Position numbers and translations under genes: made by a program. From Xanthomonas codiaei (GTDB lineage Bacteria; Pseudomonadota; Gammaproteobacteria; Xanthomonadales; Xanthomonadaceae): 64,000 nucleotides of DNA. The notes beneath the pieces are model-generated. The model saw only the letters and a program-made list of their open reading frames with translations. It searched no databases and was not told the DNA's origin. The DNA lies in NCBI RefSeq assembly GCF_002939785.1, contig NZ_MDEC01000008.1:116227-180226 (forward strand). Reading direction: 5' to 3'. Below are positions 38,383 through 48,491 of the stretch, piece by piece. How positions within the stretch are numbered: the stretch's first letter is position 1; the number at the start of each line of letters is the position of its first letter.

Positions 38383-39291
38383 TTATTCGCCGGGTTTGGC
38401 GCCTTCCAGCGGTGCATGGGTGGCGGCGCGGCGCGCCAGCACCGCTTCGCGGTGGGCGATGTAGACGTTGGCGCCGATGATGATGGCCGCACCGATCAGG
38501 GTATGCCGCTCGATCGCCTCGCCGAACAACCACCAGCCCAGCAGCGCCACCAGCGGCAATTGCATGAAGCTGATCGGCTGCAGCGCCGAGACCTCGCCCA
38601 GCTTGAGCGCGCGGGTCCAGAACAACTGCCCGGCGGTGCCGAAGATGCCGGTGGCCACCAGCCATAGCCAGTCGATGCCCTGCGGCCAGCTCCACTGGAA
38701 CAGCGCGGGAATCAGCGACATCGGCACCCAGAACACGTAGGTGTAGAACACCACCGTGTCGGAGTCGTCGCTGCGCGAGAGCTGCTTGATCTGGATTGCC
38801 ACGATGGCGCTGATCACCGCGGCCAGCAGCGCCACCAGCAGGCCCGGGCTGAAGGTGGACGAGCCCGGCCGCAGGATCACCAGCACGCCGATGAAGCCTG
38901 CCGCCACCGCCAGCCAGCGCCGCATGCGCACCTGTTCCTGCAGCCACACCACCGCCAGCACGGTGACGAACAGCGGCGTGGAGTAGGACAGCGAAATCGC
39001 CTGCGACAGCGGCAGGTGCCCGATCGCCCAGAACCCGCACAGCATCGAGGCCAGGCCGATCAAGGTGCGGGCGAAATACTGCGGCAGCTGGCGCGTGCGC
39101 GGCAGCGGCTTGCCCGGACGCACGATCAAGGGCAGCAGCGCCAGCAAGCCGAAGGCATTGCGGAAGAACGCAATCTCGGTGGTCGGGATGTGCGCTGAGG
39201 CAAACCGGATGCTGATGGCCATCAGGCCGAAGGCGAGCGTGCTGATCAGCATCCAGATGGCGGCGCGCACCGGCGCCGACGCTGCCCTCAC
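38383..39291 (-). CDS. EamA (DMT) family transporter
   Basis: The 302-residue protein has ten predicted membrane spans in two EamA repeats ([20 protein letters not shown]... and ...[18 protein letters not shown]). [17 protein letters not shown] and [20 protein letters not shown] are typical. The start is GTG 39291, overlapping the murB stop by 4 bases (GTGA); a second GTG at 39270 and ATG at 39252 are possible. It probably exports or imports small metabolites; substrate unknown. It is translationally linked to murB and pyrD. Confidence 0.85.
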   Translation of the reverse strand: MRAASAPVRAAIWMLISTLAFGLMAISIRFASAHIPTTEIAFFRNAFGLLALLPLIVRPGKPLPRTRQLPQYFARTLIGLASMLCGFWAIGHLPLSQAISLSYSTPLFVTVLAVVWLQEQVRMRRWLAVAAGFIGVLVILRPGSSTFSPGLLVALLAAVISAIVAIQIKQLSRSDDSDTVVFYTYVFWVPMSLIPALFQWSWPQGIDWLWLVATGIFGTAGQLFWTRALKLGEVSALQPISFMQLPLVALLGWWLFGEAIERHTLIGAAIIIGANVYIAHREAVLARRAATHAPLEGAKPGE

Positions 39292-40340
39292 CAATGCGCT
39301 CCGATGATGCGCGGCTCCGGTTCCAGGATCACCGAATAGCGCTCGCGCACCGACTCGGCAATGCGCCGCGCGAAATCCAGCAACTGCGCGCCCGTGGCGG
39401 TGCCGTAATTGACCAGCACCAGCGCATGCTCGGGCGACACGCCGGCATCGCCTTCCCGCTTGCCTTTCCAGCCGCATTGCTCGATCAGCCAGGCGGCGGA
39501 CAATTTGCCCTGGCCGGCCTGCTCGCCCGGATACACCGGCATGTCGGCAAAGCTGGCCTGCAAGGCGGCAATCTGTTCGCTCGGCAGCAATGGGTTCTTG
39601 AAGAAGCTGCCCGCATTGCCCAGCACATCCGGGTCCGGCAACTTGCGGCGCCGGATGTTGATCACCGCCTGCGCCACATCGGCCGCGCCCGCCAGTTCGG
39701 CGCCCATGCGCGCCAGTTCCTCGCGAATGCCTGCGTAGTCCAGTCGCAGTTCGTGCAGCAGCGGTAGATTGAATTCCACCGCCACGATCAGATAACGCTC
39801 GGGCTGCTGCTTGAACACGCTGTCGCGGTAGCCGAACGCGCAATCGGCCGCATCCAGCCGCACGAACTGCTGGCTATGCCGGTCGAAGGCTTCCACCACG
39901 TGGATGAAGTCGCCCACCTGCGCGCCGTACGCGCCGATGTTCTGGATCGGGCAGGCGCCCACGGTGCCCGGAATCAGTGCCAGATTTTCCAGCCCCGACA
40001 AGCCCTGCTGCAGCGAGTACAGCACCAGCGCATGCCAGTTCACGCCGGCGCCGGCCCGCACGATGGCGTGGTCGGCACGGTGCGCGATGATGGACGTCTG
40101 GCGGTTGTCGAAGCACAGCACGCAGCCGGGCGGATCGCCGGCCAGCAAGACATTGCTGCCGCTGCCCAGCACCAGCAACGGTTGTCCGGCGATCTCGGGC
40201 GCGGCCAATGCCTGCGGCAATGCCTCGGGCGCGTGGACGTTGAGCAACCAGCGCGCGGTGGCCTCCACATGGAAGGTGTTGAGCGCGCGCAGCGGCGCCT
40301 GTTCGCTCAGCTGCCAGCCTGTGTGCACTGCATCTCTCAT
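39288..40340 (-). CDS. murB: UDP-N-acetylenolpyruvoylglucosamine reductase
   Basis: MurB reduces UDP-GlcNAc-enolpyruvate to UDP-MurNAc with FAD and NADPH, the second cytoplasmic step of peptidoglycan synthesis. The 350-residue length is that of type I MurB. Visible motifs are [14 protein letters not shown] (FAD), [41 protein letters not shown] with the catalytic Ser, and EPRIIG at the end. Its start overlaps pyrD by 4 bases and its stop overlaps the EamA gene, forming a three-gene coupled set. Confidence 0.96.
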   Translation of the reverse strand: MRDAVHTGWQLSEQAPLRALNTFHVEATARWLLNVHAPEALPQALAAPEIAGQPLLVLGSGSNVLLAGDPPGCVLCFDNRQTSIIAHRADHAIVRAGAGVNWHALVLYSLQQGLSGLENLALIPGTVGACPIQNIGAYGAQVGDFIHVVEAFDRHSQQFVRLDAADCAFGYRDSVFKQQPERYLIVAVEFNLPLLHELRLDYAGIREELARMGAELAGAADVAQAVINIRRRKLPDPDVLGNAGSFFKNPLLPSEQIAALQASFADMPVYPGEQAGQGKLSAAWLIEQCGWKGKREGDAGVSPEHALVLVNYGTATGAQLLDFARRIAESVRERYSVILEPEPRIIGAHW

Positions 40341-41392
40341 AACGGCGACACCGCACCGCCGCTGGGTGCTTCGCGACGGCGTCGGATGGCGTTGACGCAT
40401 TCGCCGATGAGCTGCGGGCCGCGGTACACCAACCCGCTGTAGCACTGCACCAGGCTCGCACCGGCTGCCATCTTGGCCACCGCATCGGCGCCGGAGTTGA
40501 TGCCGCCCACGCCAATCAACGGAATCGATTCGGGCAGGCGCGCGCGCAGGCGCCGCAGCACCAACGTGGATTGCCCCAGCAGCGGCGCGCCGGACAGACC
40601 GCCGGCTTCGGCAGCCAGCGGGTGATTGGCCACCAGTGTGCGTGTCACCGTGGTGTTGGTTGCGATCACGCCATCCACTGCCAGGTCGGCCAGCACGCGT
40701 GCGGCGGCATCGATGTCGCGGTCGTTGAGGTCCGGCGCCACCTTGACCAGCATCGGCACCCGTTTGCCGTGTTGCGCGCTTAGCACTTCCTGGGTTTCGC
40801 GCAAGTCGGAAATCAGACGGCGCAACGATTGTTCTTCCTGCAACTCGCGCAAGCCTGCAGTATTGGGCGAGGAGATGTTGACCGTGATGTAGTCGGCCAG
40901 CGGATACACGCGCTCCATGCAGTAACGGTAGTCACTGGTGGCCTCCTCGTTGGGCGTGTCCTTGTTCTTGCCGATGTTGATGCCGAGCAGGCCTCCCGTG
41001 CGGCGTGCGCGCTGCACGTTGGCCACCAGCGCATCCACGCCCAGATTGTTGAAGCCCATGCGGTTGATCACCGCCTGGTATTCCGGCAATCGGAACATGC
41101 GTGGCTTCGGGTTGCCCTCCTGCGCGCGCGGCGTCACCGTGCCGATCTCGACAAAGCCGAAGCCCAGCGCAAACAACGCATCGATGTGCTCGCCGTTCTT
41201 GTCCAGCCCGGCACCCAGCCCGACCGGGTTGGGGAACATCAGGCCGAAGGCCGGAGTAGGCAGCGGCACCGGGCGCCTGGCCAGCAATGCCGTGGTGCCG
41301 GTGCGGTAGGCGGTGTCGATGGAGCGCAACGCCAGCGCGTGGGCGCGCTCGGCATCCAGGGAAAACAGAAAGGGGCGGGCAAGCGAATACAT
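40337..41392 (-). CDS. pyrD: Dihydroorotate dehydrogenase (quinone), class 2
   Basis: PyrD oxidises dihydroorotate to orotate with quinone at the membrane, the fourth step of pyrimidine synthesis. The 351-residue protein has an amphipathic N-terminus ([18 protein letters not shown]) for membrane contact, [31 protein letters not shown], the catalytic Ser in [28 protein letters not shown] and [13 protein letters not shown]. Class 2 is indicated by the N-terminal helices and catalytic Ser. It is the first gene of the pyrD-murB-EamA set. Confidence 0.97.
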   Translation of the reverse strand: MYSLARPFLFSLDAERAHALALRSIDTAYRTGTTALLARRPVPLPTPAFGLMFPNPVGLGAGLDKNGEHIDALFALGFGFVEIGTVTPRAQEGNPKPRMFRLPEYQAVINRMGFNNLGVDALVANVQRARRTGGLLGINIGKNKDTPNEEATSDYRYCMERVYPLADYITVNISSPNTAGLRELQEEQSLRRLISDLRETQEVLSAQHGKRVPMLVKVAPDLNDRDIDAAARVLADLAVDGVIATNTTVTRTLVANHPLAAEAGGLSGAPLLGQSTLVLRRLRARLPESIPLIGVGGINSGADAVAKMAAGASLVQCYSGLVYRGPQLIGECVNAIRRRREAPSGGAVSPL

Positions 41393-41397
41393 GCGGG

Positions 41398-42165
41398 TCA
41401 GTTCAATCTCCCGGCGAACACGCGGGTTTGGTATTGGAAGTCGATCAGCCCATCGTGCGCATATGCATCGAACAACGTGCGGAGTGCGGCGAGCATCGGG
41501 GCATGACGTGGGTCGTGCGCAAGCGGGGCGTACGAGGACGATAGCAGGCGGCCGCGCAAGCTCTCGAAGTCCAGCCGCTGCACGTTCGGAAAGCGCGCCA
41601 TCGCGCAGAAGCCATCGCCGAACCACGCCTGCATGGTGGCATCGTCTTGATACCGCTCGGCCACTGCGGAATAGTCGGTGCCGTAATCCAGCAGCAACTG
41701 CTCGTAGCCGCGCAGGAACGCGGTGCTGTCCAGTTCGCGCGAATTCCAGTACACCACCGCCAGCCCGCCGGGCTGCAGGATGCGCGCCCATTCGGCGTGC
41801 ACGGCCTGCATGTCGAACCAGTGGAAGGCCTGCGCCGCAGACACCAGGCCCACGCTGGCATCGGCCAGCCCGGTGGCTTCGGCGGTGCCGTCGATCGCCT
41901 GAAACTTGGGAAATTCCGCCAACCACTGCAGCGCCGCGTCACGCATGGCCTGGTTGGGCTCCACCGCCGTCACCGCATGCCCGGCTTCCAGAAACAGGCG
42001 GCTGGAAATGCCGGTGCCGGCGCCGATGTCGGCCACTGCCGTTGCGGGCGTCACGCCCAGTTCGTCATGCAGCCAACGCAGCAGCTGCGGCGGGTAACTG
42101 GGCCGGTAGCGCACATAGGCCGCTACGCGGTCGTTGAAGCGCTGGGCGGAGGAGGGCGTGGCCAT
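41398..42165 (-). CDS. Class I SAM-dependent methyltransferase
   Basis: The 255-residue protein has the methyltransferase motif [29 protein letters not shown], motif II-like [30 protein letters not shown], and motif [18 protein letters not shown]. It belongs to the UbiE/Tam-like group; the substrate is unknown. ATG 42165 is used; a TTG at 42171 would overlap the upstream gene's stop (TTGA). It ends 5 bases before the pyrD start, so one transcript may run from the DUF4190 gene onwards. Confidence 0.85.
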   Translation of the reverse strand: MATPSSAQRFNDRVAAYVRYRPSYPPQLLRWLHDELGVTPATAVADIGAGTGISSRLFLEAGHAVTAVEPNQAMRDAALQWLAEFPKFQAIDGTAEATGLADASVGLVSAAQAFHWFDMQAVHAEWARILQPGGLAVVYWNSRELDSTAFLRGYEQLLLDYGTDYSAVAERYQDDATMQAWFGDGFCAMARFPNVQRLDFESLRGRLLSSSYAPLAHDPRHAPMLAALRTLFDAYAHDGLIDFQYQTRVFAGRLN

Positions 42166-42167
42166 GC

Positions 42168-42452
42168 TCAACTGTTGGCGGCCGCAAGCCAGGCCATGCC
42201 GCCAAAGAACAGCAGGAAAAACGCGATTCCCACCACCCAGAGCGCCACCGCCAGCCAGCCCATGATGAGGCCGCCGATGGCCAGGCCGTCGCCGTCCAGA
42301 CCCTGGGGATTGCGGCGGATTTCCGCGCGGGCCAGATGCCCGGTAATGATGGCGCAGATGCTGCCCAGGAACGGGATCAGCGTCCAGCCGAGAATGCCCG
42401 CAACCAGGCTGACGATCGCCATGGCGCTGGTCTGTCGAACGACAACGTTCAT
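42168..42452 (-). CDS. DUF4190-like small membrane protein
   Basis: The 94-residue protein has two hydrophobic spans (AIVSLVAGILGWTLIPFLGSICAIITGH and GLIMGWLAVALWVVGIAFFLLFFGG) joined by ARAEIRRNPQGLDGDG, which is the DUF4190 layout. AAGGAG sits 6 bases before ATG 42452; another ATG at 42455 is next to it. No function is known for the family. It lies directly upstream of the methyltransferase. Confidence 0.8.
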   Translation of the reverse strand: MNVVVRQTSAMAIVSLVAGILGWTLIPFLGSICAIITGHLARAEIRRNPQGLDGDGLAIGGLIMGWLAVALWVVGIAFFLLFFGGMAWLAAANS

Positions 42453-42455
42453 CAT

Positions 42456-42946
42456 GAACTCCTTGAAAGGCGGGCAGCCGAAGGCTGGCGTCGCATGATT
42501 ATCCCAGAGCCGCCGGGCAAAAGGCGTGCCGTTTGCGGCCAAACGTCGTTGCGGGGCTGGTTTTGCGGGCGGGAGCGGCTGAAATGGCTGCTCGTGCGGG
42601 TAGGGCGTGGTCATGCCCGTCGAGACGCGTCCTGCCGGACGCTGGCTGTCGGTGGTGCCGAACGGGCGCCATGTGGCCCGGCGGGTTCAAGCCGGGCCGG
42701 TGCCACGGGGCGCCTGCGTTGTATCGCCGGCGGACGCTGCGCCCCGTGCAGAGGTGGCGTACGTTGCACAGAGCCGGATCGGCGAACGTCGCCTGCCGCC
42801 GCCGGCGCTTCCTGGCTGCCACTGCCGCTGCGATGGCGAGAACCACCGGATTGTGTGCGTCGGCTACGCAGCGCGGGCCGCTGCAACAGGCTCGTTGCGA
42901 CCATGCGGCGCGCCGAGCATATGCCCGGCGCGCCATGCAATCTCGA
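42456..42946. other. Intergenic region, no gene supported
   Basis: About 490 bases with several GC-rich palindromes, including GGCGCGCC pairs around 42908-42935 just past the ALDH stop that could form its terminator. Open frames on both strands look like composition noise. Confidence 0.45.
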
Positions 42947-44479
42947 TCAAAGATCGAACTTGATGCCCTGCGCCAGGGGCAGCGAATCGGAGTAGTTGAT
43001 GGTGTTGGTCTGACGACGCATATACACCTTCCACGCATCCGAGCCAGACTCGCGCCCGCCGCCGGTTTCCTTCTCGCCGCCGAACGCGCCACCGATCTCC
43101 GCACCCGAGGTGCCGATGTTGACGTTGGCGATACCGCAGTCGCTGCCTGCCGCCGACAGGAACTTCTCGGCGGCCTTGAGGTTCTGGGTGAAGATCGACG
43201 ACGACAGGCCCTGCGGCACGCCGTTCTGCAGCTCGATCGCCTCATCCAGCGTGCTGTACTTCATCACGTACAGGATCGGCGCGAAGGTCTCGTGCTGCAC
43301 CACTGCGTCGCTGTTCTGCAGCCCCGTGACAATGGCCGGCAGCACGAAGTTGCCCGGGCGATCGATCGCCGTGCCGCCCACTTCGACGGTGCCGCCGGCC
43401 GCCTTGGCCTTGGCGATCGAGTCCAGGAACTGCGCAACGGCGCCCTGGCTGTTGAGCGGGCCCATCAGGTTTGCCGGGTCGGTGGGGTCGCCGATCTTGC
43501 TGTCGAGCTGCTTGTACGCCTTGACCAGCGTCGCCAGCACGGTGTCATAGATGGAAGTGTGCACGATCAGGCGGCGCGTGGTGGTGCAGCGCTGCCCGGC
43601 AGTGCCGACGGCACCGAATACGATGCCCGGGATGGCCAGCTTCAGATCGGCGGTTTCGTCCAGGATGATGGCGTTGTTGCCGCCCAATTCCAGCAGGCAG
43701 CGGCCCAGGCGACGGGCGACTTTCTCTGCCACCACGCGGCCAATCTGGGTCGAACCGGTGAAGCTGATCAGCGGCACGCGGGTGTCTTCGACCAGCTTTT
43801 CCGACAGCGCCGTGCCGGCATCGTTGATCAGGAAGAAGATGTCCGGGAAGCCGGCGTCCTTCAGTGCCGCGTTGCAGATCTTCATCGTCGCGATCGCGGT
43901 CAGCGGCGTCTTGTTGGACGGCTTCCAGATGCAGATATCGCCGCAAATCGCCGCCAAAAACGCATTCCAGGCCCACACCGCCACCGGGAAGTTGAACGCG
44001 CTGATGATGCCCACCAGCCCCAGCGGCTGGTACTGCTCGTACATGCGGTGGCCGGGGCGCTCCGAATGCATGGTGTAGCCGTAGAGCATGCGGCTCTGGC
44101 CCACGGCAAAGTCAGCGATGTCGATCATCTCCTGCACTTCGCCGTCGCCTTCTGGCTTGCTCTTGCCCATTTCCAGCGCCACCAGCGAACCGAGCGCATC
44201 CTTGTGCGCACGCAGCGCCTCGCCGCACAGGCGCACGGCCTCACCGCGACGCGGCGCCGGCGTGGTACGCCACACCTTGAAGGCTGCCTGGGCGCGCCGG
44301 ACGATCAACTCGTAATCTTCCGGCGTGGTGGCCTGCACCTCGGCGATCACCGCATTGGTGGTCGGATTGAGCGGCTGCAGCACCCCGGCGCCGGTGGCCT
44401 GCGACCAGGTCGCCTCGCCAAGATAGGTGCCGGAATTGGACGCAGCGAGGTCGAGCGCCTTGAGCAGGTCAGCGGACAT
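42947..44479 (-). CDS. ALDH7-type aldehyde dehydrogenase
   Basis: The 510-residue protein has the aldehyde dehydrogenase motifs [29 protein letters not shown], the Glu of [12 protein letters not shown], and the catalytic Cys in [51 protein letters not shown] at the C-terminus is typical of ALDH7 (antiquitin/L-aminoadipate-semialdehyde dehydrogenase, AmaB/Pcd). It likely oxidises aminoadipate semialdehyde or related aldehydes in lysine/pipecolate breakdown, or detoxifies aldehydes. No lysine-catabolic neighbours are visible, so the role is open. Confidence 0.9.
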   Translation of the reverse strand: MSADLLKALDLAASNSGTYLGEATWSQATGAGVLQPLNPTTNAVIAEVQATTPEDYELIVRRAQAAFKVWRTTPAPRRGEAVRLCGEALRAHKDALGSLVALEMGKSKPEGDGEVQEMIDIADFAVGQSRMLYGYTMHSERPGHRMYEQYQPLGLVGIISAFNFPVAVWAWNAFLAAICGDICIWKPSNKTPLTAIATMKICNAALKDAGFPDIFFLINDAGTALSEKLVEDTRVPLISFTGSTQIGRVVAEKVARRLGRCLLELGGNNAIILDETADLKLAIPGIVFGAVGTAGQRCTTTRRLIVHTSIYDTVLATLVKAYKQLDSKIGDPTDPANLMGPLNSQGAVAQFLDSIAKAKAAGGTVEVGGTAIDRPGNFVLPAIVTGLQNSDAVVQHETFAPILYVMKYSTLDEAIELQNGVPQGLSSSIFTQNLKAAEKFLSAAGSDCGIANVNIGTSGAEIGGAFGGEKETGGGRESGSDAWKVYMRRQTNTINYSDSLPLAQGIKFDL

Positions 44480-44609
44480 GGGATCTCCTGGAAACAGTGG
44501 CGGTCACGGTGGCCGAGCCATCCGCAACACGGTAGCCGGCGATTTTAGCAGGCTCCACCCACCCCGGCCGGCTTGGCAAGCTGGCTGAACATGCGACAAT
44601 GCCGCCCTT

Positions 44610-44686
44610 GGCCCCGTAGCTCAGCTGGATAGAGCGTCCCCCTCCTAAGGGGAAGGTCGCCCGTTCGAATCGGGCCGGGGTCACCA
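44610..44686 (+). tRNA. tRNA-Arg (anticodon CCT)
   Basis: A 77-base gene with encoded CCA. Acceptor GGCCCCG pairs with CGGGGTC (one G-T). The D arm is GCTCAGCTGGATAGAGC, the anticodon loop CTCCTAA (anticodon CCT, reading AGG), and the T arm GCCCGTTCGAATCGGGC. A GACAAT-GCCGCC sequence upstream may be its promoter. Confidence 0.95.
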
Positions 44687-44828
44687 GACCGAGCGCCTCT
44701 GTTCCAGATGGCCGCAAGAGCTGGCAGGACGATAGGGGCCTGCCAGCTGCCGCGTTGAGAAGGCAGGGCGTTGACGGCACCGCGTCCGTAGAGGCTTGCG
44801 CATCGTTTCCCAGGTCAGCGCATTGGGC

Positions 44829-45203
44829 TCAGATCGGCTGCCACAACTCTGCCTTGTTGCCGTCGGGGTCGATGACCCAGGCAAACAGCCCGAATTCCGA
44901 GGTGGTGACGGTCTCCGACACCTGGCAACCTGCAGCTCTCAGCCGTTCAACCAGCGACTCCAGATCATCGACCCGATAGTTCACGATGAACGGGGCTGTG
45001 GTGTTTTCGAACTGAGTGCTCGCCTGATCATGAATTGCCCATGCCAGCGGGTTCTCGGGGCCTCCCTCTCGCGATCCTGCATCGAACACGGTTCCGCCCC
45101 AGGCTTGTACATCGATTCCCAGCTGCGTTGCATACCAGGTGCGTAATGCAGCTGCGTCCTTGGACTTGATGATGATCCCGCCGATCCCGTTCACTGCGTG
45201 CAT
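44829..45203 (-). CDS. VOC (glyoxalase/bleomycin-resistance) family protein
   Basis: The 124-residue protein has the two beta-alpha-beta-beta-beta modules of the VOC fold: GGIIIKSKDAAALRTWYATQLGIDVQ and FIVNYRVDDLESLVERLRAAGCQV...FAWVIDPDGNKAELWQP. The Glu near the end (KAELWQP) is the usual metal ligand. VOC proteins isomerise or open small molecules or bind antibiotics; specificity is unknown here. It is divergent from an AraC-type regulator gene, which often controls such a neighbour. Confidence 0.8.
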   Translation of the reverse strand: MHAVNGIGGIIIKSKDAAALRTWYATQLGIDVQAWGGTVFDAGSREGGPENPLAWAIHDQASTQFENTTAPFIVNYRVDDLESLVERLRAAGCQVSETVTTSEFGLFAWVIDPDGNKAELWQPI

Positions 45204-45327
45204 GCCCGATTCCTTTGACTGAGTGGGTTGACGACCAACAGCGGAGCCGCTCCATGCATCCCGACTCGGCTGCCGCGCAACGACGATAAAGTACTGCGCG
45301 TTCAGCCGCTTGCCAGATCTTGCTCAG

Positions 45328-46304
45328 ATGACGATCAGCCAAACGCCATCCCTCACCACGATCCAGAGCGTGAATCGTGCGCTCGACTACATCGAGGTCA
45401 ATCTCGCCGGCAAGCTTTCGCTGTCCCTGATTGCTGGCGCTGCCTGTGTGTCACCTTTTCATCTTCAGCGAATCTTTCGTGCCGTGATGGGTGAAACCCC
45501 TCGCGCGTTCGTGCTGCGTAGAAGGCTGGAAAACGCCTTGGGCGATATGTCTCACCAGCCGGGCCGGCCCCTGACGGAAATAGCGCTGGCCCGCGGGTTT
45601 TCTTCGCTGTCGGATTTCTCGAGAAACTTTCGAAAGCACTTTGGATATTCGCCCGCCAGGTTGGATCTCGGCGCCTGTCTGGATGCGCGCCAAAGCGCAC
45701 TGGATGCCACCCTGGCACTGACCTCGCATGGCGATGGAGGTGGCGCCGCCAACGACTGGGAATTTTCGGTCAATCTTCGCGAGATTCCCGAACGCACGGT
45801 CCAATACGTGCGCGTGCATCGCCATTCGAGCAGGGCGCGGTTCGGGCGGCGGCCCTGCGCCTGCTGGCGTGGGCGCGAGATGCCGGCGTAGCACACCATC
45901 AGTGGCTAGGCTATCTCTGGGATCAACCGCGACTGGCATGCACCGGCGACTGCCGTTATGACGTCGCGGTGGAAGTGACGCATGGGCGGCCCTACGGCGA
46001 TATCGGCCTGTTCCGGTTTCCGCCGATGAAGGTGGCTGAAGTGGTGATTCGCGGGGATTTGCAGCTGGAGGCGCGCGCCTTCACCTGGCTGCGTACCGTC
46101 TGGCTGCCGGCAAGCGGCTACCTGCCAGCAGACTTGCCCGCCTTCGAGGCATGGCTGGGGTTGCGTACGCACACGGGGACGATCACTTCGAGCTTGCGTG
46201 CCAGCTTCCGATCCGAGCCCGGTACCGATCGGATGGATTTGCTCTGGGTTGATGAGATCTTCATCGATCTAACCCGCTTGCAGTGCGAAGGACATCCGCT
46301 CTGA
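45328..46304 (+). pseudogene. AraC-family regulator with GyrI-like domain, frameshifted
   Basis: The first frame (from ATG 45328) gives two AraC helix-turn-helix segments (LSLIAGAACVSPFHLQRIFRAVMG and LTEIALARGFSSLSDFSRNFRKHFGYSP) and the start of an effector domain (EIPERTVQYVRVHRHS). It then runs into TAG at 45891. The remaining effector domain (AALRLLAWARDAGV, DYRYDVAVEV-like, RPYGDIGLFRFPPMKVAEV) continues in another frame to TGA 46302-46304. Joining them needs one missing base near 45835. Full length would be about 325 residues, as in AraC-GyrI proteins. The cause is a real mutation or an assembly/sequencing error. It is divergent from the VOC gene. Confidence 0.8.
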
Positions 46305-46517
46305 GGTCAGGGAGGTCACTGCGGGATTCTGGCGATCACCAGTTGATGCCTGGGCAAGGCAGGCAACAATCCGGTGGGACCCTTCATGAAAACTGTCATG
46401 CCTTAAGAGCATTGCTCGAATTAGCTTCTTGACCGCCTGTTGGCCGAACTTCATCCCTCTGGATGCCCCGCATCAAGCCGTTGCAGCGATCCTGCCGCGG
46501 CTGCATCCAACTATTTT

Positions 46518-46533
46518 AGTGATATCCATCACA
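46518..46533 (+). promoter_or_regulatory. CRP/Clp-like binding site
   Basis: AGTGATATCCATCACA matches the CRP consensus TGTGA-N6-TCACA in 9 of 10 positions. It lies about 190 bases upstream of fhaC in an otherwise gene-free 46305-46720 gap. In Xanthomonas, Clp is the CRP-like regulator and is inhibited by c-di-GMP, so fhaCB may be linked to that signal. Occupancy is inferred. Confidence 0.55.
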
Positions 46534-46720
46534 TTAGTCTGATTGTCGGGTTTTTCTTACAGGGTGGCCCCTACAGCAAGCGTTGACGTTTCGTTAACGC
46601 TACAGCAAAGTCCCGCAGCACTCGCCGCGCTGACGGGTTGTGCCGCCGTTTTGGCGGCCAGGCGCGGTGGTGCGAGTAACGGCATGTCACGGCATGACCG
46701 TTGCACAGGGGGCATGACAG

Positions 46721-48421
46721 ATGTGGATGCGATCGCCGCCATTGGCGCTGGCGGCTTGCCTATGGGCGGTCGCCGGGCTGGCGGCTGCTCAACAAACGGC
46801 ACCTTCCAGCCTGGATCGGCAGGAACAACTGCGCCAGGCCGAAGAGATCCAGCGCCGGCAGGAGCAGGAGCGCCAGGCGCCCTTCGCCGGCCCGCGCGAG
46901 GATGCCGAGCGCGTGGATGCACGTAGCACCGCATTGCCCACGGAAGAGCTGTGCTTTGCCATCACGCGCGTACGCCTGTCCGGTGCGGGCGATGCAGCGG
47001 ACCGTTTTGCCTGGTTGTGGAAGTCCTTGCGTCGTTATGAGGGCCGCTGTATCGGACGCGCCGGGATCGACATCATTCGCCGCCGCGCACTGGATCGCCT
47101 GGTGGCACGTGGTTTTGTCACCACCCGGATCGGGGTGCCCGAGCAGGATCTGTCGCGTGGAGAACTACGTTTCGAATTGATGCCCGGACGTCTGCGTGCG
47201 GTGCGTGTGGTCTCCGATACCGAAGGCGCGCACTGGAAAACCGCCTTGCCGTTACGCAGCGGGGATCTGTTGGATCTGCGTGCGATCGAGCAGGCGGTGG
47301 AGCAATTCAAGCGCCTGCCATCGCAGGACGCCAAGATCGATATCGCGCCCGGGCAAGCGCCAGGTGAGTCGGATCTGGTGATCACGCTGCAGCACGGCCG
47401 ACGCTGGCGTGGCGTGGTCAACGCAGAAGACTCGGGTGTGGAGGCCACGGGCCGCGTGCAGGGTGGGCTGGATCTTTCGCTGGACAATCCACTGGGGCTC
47501 AACGATCTGCTCAGCGTGGGCTACAGCCACGATCTGGCCACGCGCGACGAAGAGCGCGGTACCCGCGGCAACAGCCTGAGCTATAGCCTGCCCTGGGGTT
47601 GGTGGACATTCGCATTGTCGGCGTCGTCGTATCGGTATCACCAACGCGTGGATGGCTTCCTGCAGACCTTCCAGTCCAGCGGCCAATCCAGCAACGCCCA
47701 GCTGGATATCCAGCGCGTGCTGCACCGCGACGGCACCAGCAAGACCTCCGCTGGCGTGACCATCGGGCGGCGCCGCGCACGTAGTTATCTGGATGGCGTG
47801 GAGATCGGGATCCAGCGGCGCGATACCAGTAGCGCGGAATTCTATTTCGCGCATCGTCGCTATCTCGGCGCCATGCAACTGGATGCGCGTATCGCGCATC
47901 GGCGCGGAACGCCCTGGTTCAACAGCCAGTGGACCGGATACGACCCACAAATCGGCTTTCCGACCTTCCGCTATGGCGTCACCACGCTGGACATCAGTAC
48001 CGCGCTGCCCTTCAAGCTTGGCCCGGTGCCGATGGCCTGGGAGAGCAGCCTGCGTGCGCAGACGGCCGGCGAACTGCTGCTGGGTTCGGAATTCGTCACC
48101 ATCGGCGGCCGCTACAGCGTGCGTGGCTTCGACGGTGAAGCCACCTTGGGTGCAGAAAAGGGCGCGTACTGGCGCAATACCTTGAGCTTTCCGGTACAGC
48201 GGATCGGGCTGACGCCCTACCTGGGCCTGGACGCCGGCCGTATCGATGGCACCAGTGCGAGCGGGCTGCGCGGACGCAGCCTGGTGGGTGGTGCGGTGGG
48301 ACTGCGCGGCGGATGGTTCGGCGCCAGCCTCGATGCTTTCGCCGGTTGGGCGATCCACCGGCCTGAAGGTTTTGGAAGCGCGCAGCCAGCCTATGGCGCG
48401 CGGGTGATCTACCAGTTCTGA
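46721..48421 (+). CDS. fhaC: Two-partner secretion transporter (TpsB)
   Basis: FhaC is the outer-membrane Omp85-type barrel that exports FhaB. The 566-residue protein has a signal peptide (PPLALAACLWAVAGLAAAQ), a periplasmic helix region rich in Gln and Arg, two POTRA-like domains (CFAITRVRLSGAG..., and RGELRFELMPGRLRAV...), then a 16-strand barrel. The barrel includes the conserved RYSVRGFDGE motif (strand tip that binds substrate) and ends in aromatic-terminated VIYQF, the usual barrel-assembly signal. AGGGGG lies 8 bases before ATG 46721. It is directly upstream of fhaB, its cognate substrate. Confidence 0.93.
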   Translation: MWMRSPPLALAACLWAVAGLAAAQQTAPSSLDRQEQLRQAEEIQRRQEQERQAPFAGPREDAERVDARSTALPTEELCFAITRVRLSGAGDAADRFAWLWKSLRRYEGRCIGRAGIDIIRRRALDRLVARGFVTTRIGVPEQDLSRGELRFELMPGRLRAVRVVSDTEGAHWKTALPLRSGDLLDLRAIEQAVEQFKRLPSQDAKIDIAPGQAPGESDLVITLQHGRRWRGVVNAEDSGVEATGRVQGGLDLSLDNPLGLNDLLSVGYSHDLATRDEERGTRGNSLSYSLPWGWWTFALSASSYRYHQRVDGFLQTFQSSGQSSNAQLDIQRVLHRDGTSKTSAGVTIGRRRARSYLDGVEIGIQRRDTSSAEFYFAHRRYLGAMQLDARIAHRRGTPWFNSQWTGYDPQIGFPTFRYGVTTLDISTALPFKLGPVPMAWESSLRAQTAGELLLGSEFVTIGGRYSVRGFDGEATLGAEKGAYWRNTLSFPVQRIGLTPYLGLDAGRIDGTSASGLRGRSLVGGAVGLRGGWFGASLDAFAGWAIHRPEGFGSAQPAYGARVIYQF

Positions 48422-48491
48422 CATGGATCGCGCAGCCAGCCGGCCGCGCGCTAGCGGATTGATGCCGTCCACAGGCGGCCAGAGAGAAACG

